Assembly: GCF_001613545.1 (NCBI RefSeq)
Contig: NZ_BDCO01000002.1
Location: forward strand, 1,364,001 to 1,428,000
Reading direction: 5' to 3'
DNA: 64,000 bases
DNA from: Terrimicrobium sacchariphilum
Lineage (GTDB): Bacteria > Verrucomicrobiota > Verrucomicrobiia > Chthoniobacterales > Terrimicrobiaceae
In this document: positions 57,594 through 64,000 of the stretch, in pieces
Layout: the number at the start of each line of letters is the position of its first letter
Position numbering within the stretch: position 1 is the first letter of the stretch
Position numbers and translations under genes: made by a program
Notes under the pieces: model-generated
Databases searched by the model: none
Told to the model about the DNA's origin: nothing
The model's input: the letters and a program-made list of their open reading frames with translations, nothing else

Positions 57594-58096
57594 GCGCGGA
57601 ACATCCAGCCAATGAAGCTCGTTACGATGTAAAGGGCCATGAAAGTGATCACGAGGCCGGTGCCGATCACGATGGCAATGATCGCGCCGAGGAAAATCCA
57701 GTCGCCCACCGTGTTTTTGCGCGAGGTCCCTGCGTGACGCTGGAGGAGTTGGTAGTTTTTGCGATTCGATTTGTACCATGCCGAGAAGACATCGCCGACA
57801 CCCGGGATGGCGCCTATCCCGGCATTGATCAGGATGTTCACAGCCATGCGTGTGATGACCACCTTGGGCACTCCGGCCCGCAGGGCCTGTACCAGCAGCA
57901 GGGAGGCGATGGCGGTCGACGAGGAGTCTCCCAGCCCCGGAATGAGGCCGATAATCGGATCGAGCCCGACGCGAAACTTTGTGCCCGGGATCGTAAAGAG
58001 ATCGTCGAGTATCCAGGCCAGCAGCCGCGCCAGGTCGGGATCTGCATTCTTTGACTCCGGTGGGAGCACTTCGGTCTCGATCGGCTTGGCTTCCAT
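57590..58096 (-). CDS. DUF4112 membrane protein
   Basis: A 168-residue protein with the DUF4112 pattern: WILDDLFTIPGTKFRVGLDPIIGLIPGLGD, then PGVGDVFSAWYKSN, and two or three membrane segments toward the C-terminus (WIFLGAIIAIVIGTGLVITFMALYIV). Function is not known for this family. The stop overlaps the next gene (ATGA at 57590-57593), so it is probably co-translated with the glycosylase. ATG 58096 begins just before the conserved region. Confidence 0.9.
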   Translation of the reverse strand: MEAKPIETEVLPPESKNADPDLARLLAWILDDLFTIPGTKFRVGLDPIIGLIPGLGDSSSTAIASLLLVQALRAGVPKVVITRMAVNILINAGIGAIPGVGDVFSAWYKSNRKNYQLLQRHAGTSRKNTVGDWIFLGAIIAIVIGTGLVITFMALYIVTSFIGWMFRA

Positions 58097-58191
58097 GAAC
58101 CTCTCATAGATGCCATGGGTTCGCCTTCCGGCAAGCGGCAAACCGAAATCCTTCTTTTCTCCTGCGTCGGCAGGGAGTAGGGATACGGCCC

Positions 58192-58824
58192 GTGAAACCT
58201 GTTTTGCTCCCCTTGGCTGTTTGTGCGGCATTCGCTCTGGCCGGATGCGCCGGCACGTCGTCCACCTCGCGTCCGACCGCCGCTCAGCTTTCCTCCACCA
58301 GCTATGAAACGCTGTACCTCGGGGCAAATGGACAGGTTGTTTCCAAGACCACCCAGGCCGGGAAACGGCAGGAGCAGGGATATTGGAAAGGCACGGGCAT
58401 GACAGGAGCACCTTCCATCGTGATCGATCTCTCCGCCCAGGAGGCCTATTTTTACAAGGGCGGGCAGCTGGCTGGCATGTCGCCCGTATCCACCGGACGC
58501 GAAGGTTACAACACCCCGACAGGCAACTTTCACATCATCCAGAAAAACCCGAACCATGTTTCAAACCTCTACGGCAACTTCGTAGACGATTCGGGCAAGG
58601 TCGTGGAGGCAAACATCAGCTCACGCGATCGCGCTCCCGCCGGGGCGCATTTCGAGGGCGCCCCGATGCCCTATTTTATGCGCGTCACCGGAGCGGTGGG
58701 CATGCATCAGGGCTTTCTCCCGGGCGTGCCGGATAGCCACGGGTGCATCCGCATGCCGAAGGAAATGGCCCAGATATTCTTTGAAAATGCTCCGCTCGGC
58801 ACCCCGGTGCGGATTTCACACTAG
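58192..58824 (+). CDS. L,D-transpeptidase (YkuD) lipoprotein
   Basis: A 210-residue lipoprotein: signal peptide with lipobox ALAGC (Cys at residue 19), a Ser/Thr-rich linker, and a YkuD domain with catalytic SHGCIRMP (H183, C185) and HQGFLPG just before. Such enzymes form 3-3 crosslinks in peptidoglycan or attach lipoproteins to it; the substrate here is unknown. It is divergent from DUF4112 and converges with the deacetylase gene. Confidence 0.94.
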   Translation: MKPVLLPLAVCAAFALAGCAGTSSTSRPTAAQLSSTSYETLYLGANGQVVSKTTQAGKRQEQGYWKGTGMTGAPSIVIDLSAQEAYFYKGGQLAGMSPVSTGREGYNTPTGNFHIIQKNPNHVSNLYGNFVDDSGKVVEANISSRDRAPAGAHFEGAPMPYFMRVTGAVGMHQGFLPGVPDSHGCIRMPKEMAQIFFENAPLGTPVRISH

Positions 58825-58851
58825 GGGTCCTGGGCGCTGGCGGCTTCTGCC

Positions 58852-59808
58852 TTAGCGGGTTCCCTGGGATGTGGCCGCCGGAGCGCTCTGCTGCTTGGCC
58901 TCCTCGCGCTTCACGAGCTGTGTCGGCTGATCCATCGCGATCAACTCGGACACGGTGACAAACTTGTATCCCTTGGCCAGCAATGCATCGAAGGTCTCGG
59001 GCATGGCGGCCACGGTCGTGGCGTGAATGTCATGCGAAAGAATGATGGCTCCCGGGTGGGCTCCCTGGATGATCTGGGAAGAAACCCGGGCCGAGTTGCG
59101 GTATTTCCAATCGAGCGGATCGACTGACCACAGGATGACCTTCATGCCGTACTGGTCGGCGTACCGGCGATTTAGGATCTGGCTCGTCGCACCGTAAGGC
59201 GGGCGCATCACGGTGACCTTCTGTCCGGTGGCCTGCTCGATCGCGGCATTTGTGCTCTCGATCTGCTTTTTGACACCATCGGCTCCGAGCTTGGTCAGGG
59301 CCGGGTGGCTCCAGCTGTGATTGCCGATTTCATGTCCCTCGGCGACCATGCGCTTGAGGATGTCGGGATATTGGGCGGCATTCTGGCCGACCACGAAAAA
59401 AGTGGCTTTGATGCCGCGAGCCTTGAGGATGTCGAGCAGCTTGGGGGTGAGCTCCGGGCTGGGACCGTCATCGAACGTCATCGCGATGTACGGGCCGTTC
59501 ACGTTGCAGGAGTTGTAGCTGATCCTGGGGCCAGTCGCCGCCGTCGACTGTGTGGCCGGAGGCGGAAGAGCCATCTGCATGTCGCTGGAGTCGCCACGCA
59601 ACTCCTGGGCGGGAGAGGCTTGAGGAGCTGGGGCCGCGCTGGCGTTGGTTGCCGGTCCCACGGACGGCTCACGGGAAAGTTCATCCGTCGGCACGACGAC
59701 GACTTGCGGCTGGGGAGCAGGCGTTTGAGACTGGTTTTGTGTCCGTGCCGACTGGCACGAGCAGAAGAAAGCAATCGGCAGGATTGCAGCGGTGATAAGG
59801 CGTTTCAT
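58852..59808 (-). CDS. Secreted polysaccharide deacetylase (NodB domain) lipoprotein
   Basis: A 318-residue protein with a signal peptide (MKRLITAAILPIAFFCSC, probable lipidation at C18), a low-complexity linker rich in Pro, Ala and Ser, and a NodB domain: TFDDGPS, the metal-binding His pair in NHSWSHPA, RPPYGAT, WSVDPLDWK and ILSHDIH. It deacetylates N-acetylated sugars of a polymer, e.g. peptidoglycan or an exopolysaccharide. It converges with the L,D-transpeptidase gene, so a cell-envelope role is plausible. Confidence 0.94.
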   Translation of the reverse strand: MKRLITAAILPIAFFCSCQSARTQNQSQTPAPQPQVVVVPTDELSREPSVGPATNASAAPAPQASPAQELRGDSSDMQMALPPPATQSTAATGPRISYNSCNVNGPYIAMTFDDGPSPELTPKLLDILKARGIKATFFVVGQNAAQYPDILKRMVAEGHEIGNHSWSHPALTKLGADGVKKQIESTNAAIEQATGQKVTVMRPPYGATSQILNRRYADQYGMKVILWSVDPLDWKYRNSARVSSQIIQGAHPGAIILSHDIHATTVAAMPETFDALLAKGYKFVTVSELIAMDQPTQLVKREEAKQQSAPAATSQGTR

Positions 59809-59861
59809 AAAGCCGGGCTTCCCACTTATTGCACGTATGCAGCGGGCTGCATACTGGAAAT

Positions 59862-60794
59862 TTACTGCCCGCCTGCGCTGGTGCGGGGGCGCGGCGTCGC
59901 ACCAAATCCGTCGATTTCGGTGTTTTCCAGCAGGTCGAGGAATTCGCGCAAGGCGGGGGAAACGCGGGCGGAGCGCCGGGTGAGCGCACCCAGTGGACGC
60001 CAGACGTCGGCTCCGTCGAACTCAATAGCCTGGAGCGAGCCCGAGGCGACCTCGCTGCGCACGGCTGTTTCCGGCACGATGGAGAGACCGTTCTCGACCT
60101 CCACCGCGCGCTTGACTGTCTCGATATTGTCAAACTCCAGCGCCAGCTTCACCTTGACCCCGGCCGAACGCAGCATCCGGTCGATTTCACGGCGGGTCGG
60201 CAGGTCGGGCTCGAAAGCGATGAATTTCTCCCCGTTCAAGTTGGAGAGCGAGAGGCGGCGGCGGCCAGCCAGCGGATGGGCGGGCGAGCAAATAAGGACC
60301 AGTCGATCCTTCCAGAAGGTGGTGGCGCGGATTCCCCGGCGTGCACTCGGGTAGGCGACCAGGCCGAGATCGGCGCGTCCCTCGAGTACGGCGGTATAAA
60401 CCTCCGAGGAGCGCTTGTACTCCACACGCACATCGACATCCGGGAAGTCGCGGCGGAAGATCTTCAGGTAGGGGGGCAACTCGTGCAGGCCGATACTGAA
60501 AATCGTGGCGATGCGCAGCTCTCCGGCGACCATGTTCTGGAGCTGGCTGATCTGGCTTCCCAAACCCTCGAGCGTGCCAAGAATTTCGCGGCTTGCTTCG
60601 AGAAAGGCTCGACCTTCGGGCGTCAGCGAGAAATTTTTACGGCCTCGCTCGATCAGTTTGACATGAAATCTCTTCTCGATTGCCCGCACCTGCTGGCTCA
60701 CCGCGCTCTGGGTGATTCCGTTGATCTCTGCCGCTTTTGAGAAACTGGAGGTTTCGGCAAGATCGGAAAATACCTTAAATGATTGAATCTGCAT
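59862..60794 (-). CDS. LysR-family transcriptional regulator
   Basis: A 310-residue LysR protein: winged helix-turn-helix (about 1-60, FSKAAEINGITQSAVSQQVRAIEK), then an effector-binding PBP2 domain (about 90-300; ELRIATIFSIGLHELPPYLKIFR). The C-terminal tail is Pro/Ala-rich. It is divergent from the yggS-like gene, with 58 bp between them that include a direct repeat, so it probably controls itself and that gene. The CbbR/CysB-type group is the closest resemblance by pattern. Confidence 0.94.
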   Translation of the reverse strand: MQIQSFKVFSDLAETSSFSKAAEINGITQSAVSQQVRAIEKRFHVKLIERGRKNFSLTPEGRAFLEASREILGTLEGLGSQISQLQNMVAGELRIATIFSIGLHELPPYLKIFRRDFPDVDVRVEYKRSSEVYTAVLEGRADLGLVAYPSARRGIRATTFWKDRLVLICSPAHPLAGRRRLSLSNLNGEKFIAFEPDLPTRREIDRMLRSAGVKVKLALEFDNIETVKRAVEVENGLSIVPETAVRSEVASGSLQAIEFDGADVWRPLGALTRRSARVSPALREFLDLLENTEIDGFGATPRPRTSAGGQ

Positions 60795-60803
60795 TTACGG
60801 CTT

Positions 60804-60833
60804 TCGGATAAGAATTGCTAATAATCGGATAAG
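60804..60833. promoter_or_regulatory. Direct repeat, candidate LysR operator
   Basis: TCGGATAAG occurs at 60804-60812 and again at 60825-60833, a 21-bp period, i.e. two helical turns, in the 58-bp divergent region between the LysR gene and the yggS-like gene. A regulator could bind both copies on one DNA face. Confidence 0.5.
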
Positions 60834-60852
60834 GTAAAGAGCCTTTTTCTAT

Positions 60853-61551
60853 ATGGATATCGCGAATCGTCTTACGGAAACCCTGGATCGTATCAACCTG
60901 GCCGCCCAGCGGGGTGGCCGCGACCCTAGTGAAATCCAGCTTGTCGCCGTCTCAAAAACCCATCCGCCCGAGGCGGTGCAGGAAGCCTTTGAAGCAGGCC
61001 AGCGAATCTTTGGCGAGAGTCGAGTGCAAGAACTTTTGGCCAAGGCTCCCTCGCTTTCATCCGCGATTCGCTGGCATTTCATTGGCCATCTCCAGGCGAA
61101 CAAGATACGCAAGATGTTGCCTCTGTGTGAGTTGATTCATGGCGTTGATAGTTCTGACCTCGCTCGTGACATTGATCGCATAGCCGGGGAACTGGGGCTT
61201 TTTCCTCGCATCCTTCTGGAGGTGAATGTCTCGGGTGAGGGGACAAAGTTTGGCTTCAAGCCCGATGCGCTTCGCGAGCAGATCGACGAGTTGCTCGCTC
61301 TCCCCCGGGTGCAGGTCGAGGGCCTCATGGCCATTCCAGCTCCGGTGGCCGATCCCGAGGACGTGCGCCCGGCTTTTCGGCTCTTGCGCGAGCTGCGCGA
61401 TGAAATCTCCTCCACTACAGGAACCCCGCTGCCCGTGCTTTCCATGGGAATGAGTGGCGATTATGAGATCGCCATCGAGGAGGGGGCTACGCTTGTGCGG
61501 GTGGGGACGGCGATCTTTGGGCATCGACCGAGGCTCAAGCCGGAGGCCTAG
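60853..61551 (+). CDS. YggS-family pyridoxal-phosphate-binding protein
   Basis: A 232-residue PLPBP, a PLP-carrier that buffers vitamin B6 and amino-acid homeostasis. The PLP lysine lies in LVAVSKTHP, and the family sequence continues with HFIGHLQANKIRKML, VNVSGEGTKFGF and LSMGMSGDYEIAIEEGATLVRVGTAIFG. The length is typical. It begins 58 bp from the divergent LysR gene, whose operator-like repeat precedes it. Confidence 0.96.
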   Translation: MDIANRLTETLDRINLAAQRGGRDPSEIQLVAVSKTHPPEAVQEAFEAGQRIFGESRVQELLAKAPSLSSAIRWHFIGHLQANKIRKMLPLCELIHGVDSSDLARDIDRIAGELGLFPRILLEVNVSGEGTKFGFKPDALREQIDELLALPRVQVEGLMAIPAPVADPEDVRPAFRLLRELRDEISSTTGTPLPVLSMGMSGDYEIAIEEGATLVRVGTAIFGHRPRLKPEA

Positions 61552-61564
61552 GCACCCTGCGGGA

Positions 61565-62167
61565 TCACTTCAGGTTTTCGGCGGCGAGGTAGTCGGCCAG
61601 TATCTCCAGCCTGCGGGAGGCATCCAGTTCATGGAAAAGGTGTTCGCGCATAGACGGGTCTCCGACGAGGGTCGAGGCGACAAGGTCGCTAAATTCCGCG
61701 GGTCCAGAGCTCATGGAGACCGCGTTTTCAAAATGCGGAGGCATCTCCCGGCCCTTTCGCGCCAGGGACCGGCAAAGCCGGGTGATCTCTTTTTGCAGGG
61801 CGTCGACCTCGCCCGGAGCCGAGTAATGACTTTCCAGCATCCGAGGCTTTACTGCGGGGTACCCCCGGTCGCGGACCCAATCCACGATGTGAAAGCGGCT
61901 GATCCCAAGCAGCACGAGGTGAGAGGTGCCGTCCTCGTTGCCGACGCAGGCGCGGATCAGGCCGGCCCCGCCGATTCCGTGCCTGCCACCCTCCGCCTCA
62001 GCGTGTGGGACGATGCCGAATACCCGCTGCGTCGCGAGCGCGTCGGCCAGCATCTTCCTGTAGCGCGGCTCAAAGATATAGAGAGGCACGAGTGAGCCAG
62101 GAAAAAGCAGCACGCCGGGCAAAACCATCACGCCCAGCACCTCGGGAAGTTCGATTTCCAGTTTCAC
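61565..62167 (-). CDS. Lon N-terminal (substrate-binding) domain protein
   Basis: A 200-residue protein with the Lon N-terminal fold: LPGVLLFPGSLVPLYIFEPRYRKML at the start, QRVFGIVPHAE, and SRFHIVDWV. It lacks the AAA+ and protease domains, like other stand-alone members of unknown function. The family normally starts just before LPGVLLFPG, so GTG 62167 is the likely start; an earlier frame start at 62266 lacks similarity and would overlap the next gene's 5' end on the other strand. Confidence 0.88.
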   Translation of the reverse strand: MKLEIELPEVLGVMVLPGVLLFPGSLVPLYIFEPRYRKMLADALATQRVFGIVPHAEAEGGRHGIGGAGLIRACVGNEDGTSHLVLLGISRFHIVDWVRDRGYPAVKPRMLESHYSAPGEVDALQKEITRLCRSLARKGREMPPHFENAVSMSSGPAEFSDLVASTLVGDPSMREHLFHELDASRRLEILADYLAAENLK

Positions 62168-62244
62168 TAGGAATGTTACGTTTCGTCTCCCGGATGGACG
62201 CTCGTTCTTCTCGCTATTGTCGGATTTTCGTCTAAAGTTCCGCC

Positions 62245-62967
62245 ATGGCTTCAGGCAACCCTGCATTCAACGAGAAGACCTTTCAGCAGATCAGCCGCTC
62301 CGGCGGCGCCGCCATGACCGTCACGGGAACGATTTCCAAGACGGCCATTCTCCTTCTCCTGGTCATTCTCGGCACCACCTTCACGTGGAATCTCTCTGGT
62401 CCCCTGGCCATGCCGCTCATGTTTGGAGGCATGATCGGCGGATTCATCGTCAGCCTCGTCACCATCTTCAAAAAGGAATGGGCTCCCGTGACTGCGCCAA
62501 TTTACGCGATCCTTCAGGGCTTGTTCCTCGGCGGTATCTCGGCGGCGTATAATGCGCAGTTTCATGGCATTGTCCTGCAGGCGGTGTTGCTCACCTTTGG
62601 CGTGGCGGCAGCCATCCTCGGCCTGTACCAGACCCGTGTCATTCGTGTGACGCAGCGACTGCGCTCCATCATCTTCGCCGCTACGGCGGGCATCGCGATT
62701 TACTACCTCATCGCCATGGGAATGAGCTTCTTTGGCATGCAGGCGCCCATGATCTGGGATACCGGCTGGCTGGGCATCGGATTCAGCGTCTTTGTCGTGA
62801 TCCTTGCCGCCTTCAACCTCCTCCTCGACTTTGACCTGATCGAGCAGGGCGTGGCCTACGGCGCTCCCCGCTACATGGAGTGGTATTGCGGTTTTGGCAT
62901 CATGGTCACCCTCGTGTGGCTGTATCTCGAGATTCTCCGCCTGCTCAGCAAATTGCAGCGGCGCTAA
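62245..62967 (+). CDS. Bax inhibitor-1/YccA-like membrane protein
   Basis: A 240-residue protein with seven hydrophobic segments, matching the YccA-like branch of the Bax-inhibitor-1 family: NPAFNEKTFQ at the N-terminus, APIYAILQGLFLGGISAAYN in the middle, and NLLLDFDLIEQGVAYGAPRYMEWYCGF near the end with the conserved acidic residues. Members act as membrane channels or as modulators of FtsH (YccA in E. coli). It precedes mqnC by 29 bp, probably in the same transcript. Confidence 0.95.
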   Translation: MASGNPAFNEKTFQQISRSGGAAMTVTGTISKTAILLLLVILGTTFTWNLSGPLAMPLMFGGMIGGFIVSLVTIFKKEWAPVTAPIYAILQGLFLGGISAAYNAQFHGIVLQAVLLTFGVAAAILGLYQTRVIRVTQRLRSIIFAATAGIAIYYLIAMGMSFFGMQAPMIWDTGWLGIGFSVFVVILAAFNLLLDFDLIEQGVAYGAPRYMEWYCGFGIMVTLVWLYLEILRLLSKLQRR

Positions 62968-62996
62968 CTTTCAAATCGTAGGAATAGATAAGGATT

Positions 62997-64000
62997 ATGT
63001 CGGCAGTATTGGATGGCAGTTCGGTGGTGGACAAGGTGCTCGATGGAGCGCGCATCGATCAGGATGACATGCGGGAGCTGTATCGCTTGCCCCTGCAGGA
63101 ACTCGGCGCACTGGCGGATTTTCGTCGACGCGTAGCCAAGAAGGACGCCTACGATGGCCGCGGCAATGACGTCGTCACCTACATCGTCGACCGCAACGTC
63201 AACTACACCAACGTCTGCAACGTCTACTGCAAGTTCTGCGCGTTCTACCGCACGGAGAAAGATGCCGACCACTATGTCCTGAGCCGCGAGGAGCTCGACC
63301 AGAAGCTCGATGAACTCGCCGCCGAGGGCGGTGTACAGGTGCTGCTGCAGGGCGGGCACAATCCCAGCCTCAAGATCGACTTCTACCTCGATATGCTCTC
63401 CCACATCCGGGAGAAATATCCGCAGATCAACATCCACGGGTTCAGCCCGCCGGAGTTCAATCACTTCTCCGAGGTCTTCCAGATGCCGCTGCGCGAGGTC
63501 GTCGCAAAGTTCAAGGAAGCCGGTCTCGGGTCCATTCCCGGCGGCGGTGGTGAAATCCTCGTCGACCGTGTGCGCAACCGCATCGCTCCGCTGAAGTGCG
63601 ACAGCGATCACTGGCTCGAGGTCATGCGCATCGCGCATCAGCTCGGCATGCGCTCCAGCGCCACCATGATGTTTGGCCACGTCGAGACGCTCGATGATCG
63701 CCTTGAGCATCTCCAGCGCCTGCGCGATTTGCAGGATGAGACGCATGGCTTCACGGCCTTTATCTGCTGGACCTTCCAGCCGGAGAATACCCGCCTCAAG
63801 GCCGAGACGGTGACCTCTGCGGAGTACCTGCGCATGCAGGCTCTCGCCCGCATCTTTCTCGACAACTTCGACAACGTGCAGAGTTCCTGGGTTACCCAGG
63901 GGCCAAAGATCGGCCAGGTTGCGCTCAAGTACGGGGCGAACGATTTCGGCAGCGTGATGATGGAGGAAAATGTGGTGTCCAGCGCGGGCACGACCTTCCG
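62997..64000 (+). CDS. mqnC: Cyclic dehypoxanthinyl futalosine synthase (partial)
   Basis: A radical-SAM enzyme of the futalosine route to menaquinone. The frame opens at ATG 62997, with AGGA just upstream, and runs past the window end after about 334 codons without a stop. The cluster motif CX3CX2C is TNVCNVYCKFC (C74, C78, C81), followed by GVQVLLQGGHNP, HGFSPPEF and GSIPGGGGEIL, which are hallmarks of the MqnC/MqnE group. Its presence implies menaquinone made through futalosine rather than isochorismate. The 3' end is missing. Confidence 0.95.
   Translation, partial: MSAVLDGSSVVDKVLDGARIDQDDMRELYRLPLQELGALADFRRRVAKKDAYDGRGNDVVTYIVDRNVNYTNVCNVYCKFCAFYRTEKDADHYVLSREELDQKLDELAAEGGVQVLLQGGHNPSLKIDFYLDMLSHIREKYPQINIHGFSPPEFNHFSEVFQMPLREVVAKFKEAGLGSIPGGGGEILVDRVRNRIAPLKCDSDHWLEVMRIAHQLGMRSSATMMFGHVETLDDRLEHLQRLRDLQDETHGFTAFICWTFQPENTRLKAETVTSAEYLRMQALARIFLDNFDNVQSSWVTQGPKIGQVALKYGANDFGSVMMEENVVSSAGTTF

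Overview
The window is one 64 kb stretch of a high-GC bacterial chromosome, densely coding on both strands, with no plasmid, phage or insertion-sequence hallmarks. The gene content suggests a Gram-negative, free-living heterotroph of the Verrucomicrobiota; a Spartobacteria or Terrimicrobium-like lineage is a guess. Pointers are a eukaryote-type (GSII) glutamine synthetase, a bacterial deoxyhypusine-synthase homologue, futalosine-pathway menaquinone synthesis (mqnC), a GldG-type ABC cluster, many secreted proteins and lipoproteins, and TPR-rich proteins. No rRNA gene is present to settle the placement.

Layout. 0-5 kb: a giant TPR protein and a small secreted protein. 5-13 kb: tyrS, a family B DNA polymerase, a secreted lysozyme-like protein overlapping polX, and an MscS channel with a cyclic-nucleotide-binding domain overlapping a degenerate metallo-beta-lactamase-fold gene. 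13-16 kb: HAD phosphatase, a K+ channel with TrkA-N domain, a DUF456 membrane protein and a secreted protein. 16-24 kb: fusA with a clear terminator, two small secreted proteins, an Ada-like methyltransferase and alaS. 24-31 kb: a hybrid histidine kinase and a four-gene ABC/GldG/DUF4340 operon. 31-35 kb: sucA-sucB. 35-39.5 kb: a three-domain GH18-like/deacetylase/GT2 protein, a GH26-like lipoprotein and tRNA-Ala(GGC). 39.5-43.4 kb: a CocE-type hydrolase and two secreted or outer-membrane proteins. 43.6-50 kb: deoxyhypusine-synthase homologue, nucleoside deoxyribosyltransferase, a PLP enzyme, FAH-family enzyme, MFS transporter and SDR. 49.6-52.2 kb: a PP2C phosphatase with a miniature kinase, then glnA behind a sigma-54-like promoter. 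52-54.7 kb: alkaline phosphatase divergent from a PiT phosphate transporter. 54.7-64 kb: a secreted two-gene unit, a uracil-DNA glycosylase, DUF4112, L,D-transpeptidase, polysaccharide deacetylase, LysR regulator divergent from a YggS protein, a Lon-N protein, a YccA-like protein and mqnC, which is cut by the window end.

Genes that plausibly work together: sucA with sucB; the ABC ATPase, permease, GldG and DUF4340 genes, whose coding frames touch or overlap; the kinase and PP2C pair, which overlap by 86 bp; and phosphatase with PiT in phosphate scavenging. The most notable observations are a family B polymerase that appears to have lost two of three proofreading motifs, the overlapping mini-kinase/PP2C pair, an E2 subunit with no visible E3-binding domain, a GH18-like domain with its catalytic Glu replaced by Gln, a sigma-54-type promoter before a GSII gene, and a 21-bp-spaced direct repeat between the LysR gene and yggS. 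All assignments come from reading motifs by eye; no database search was run.
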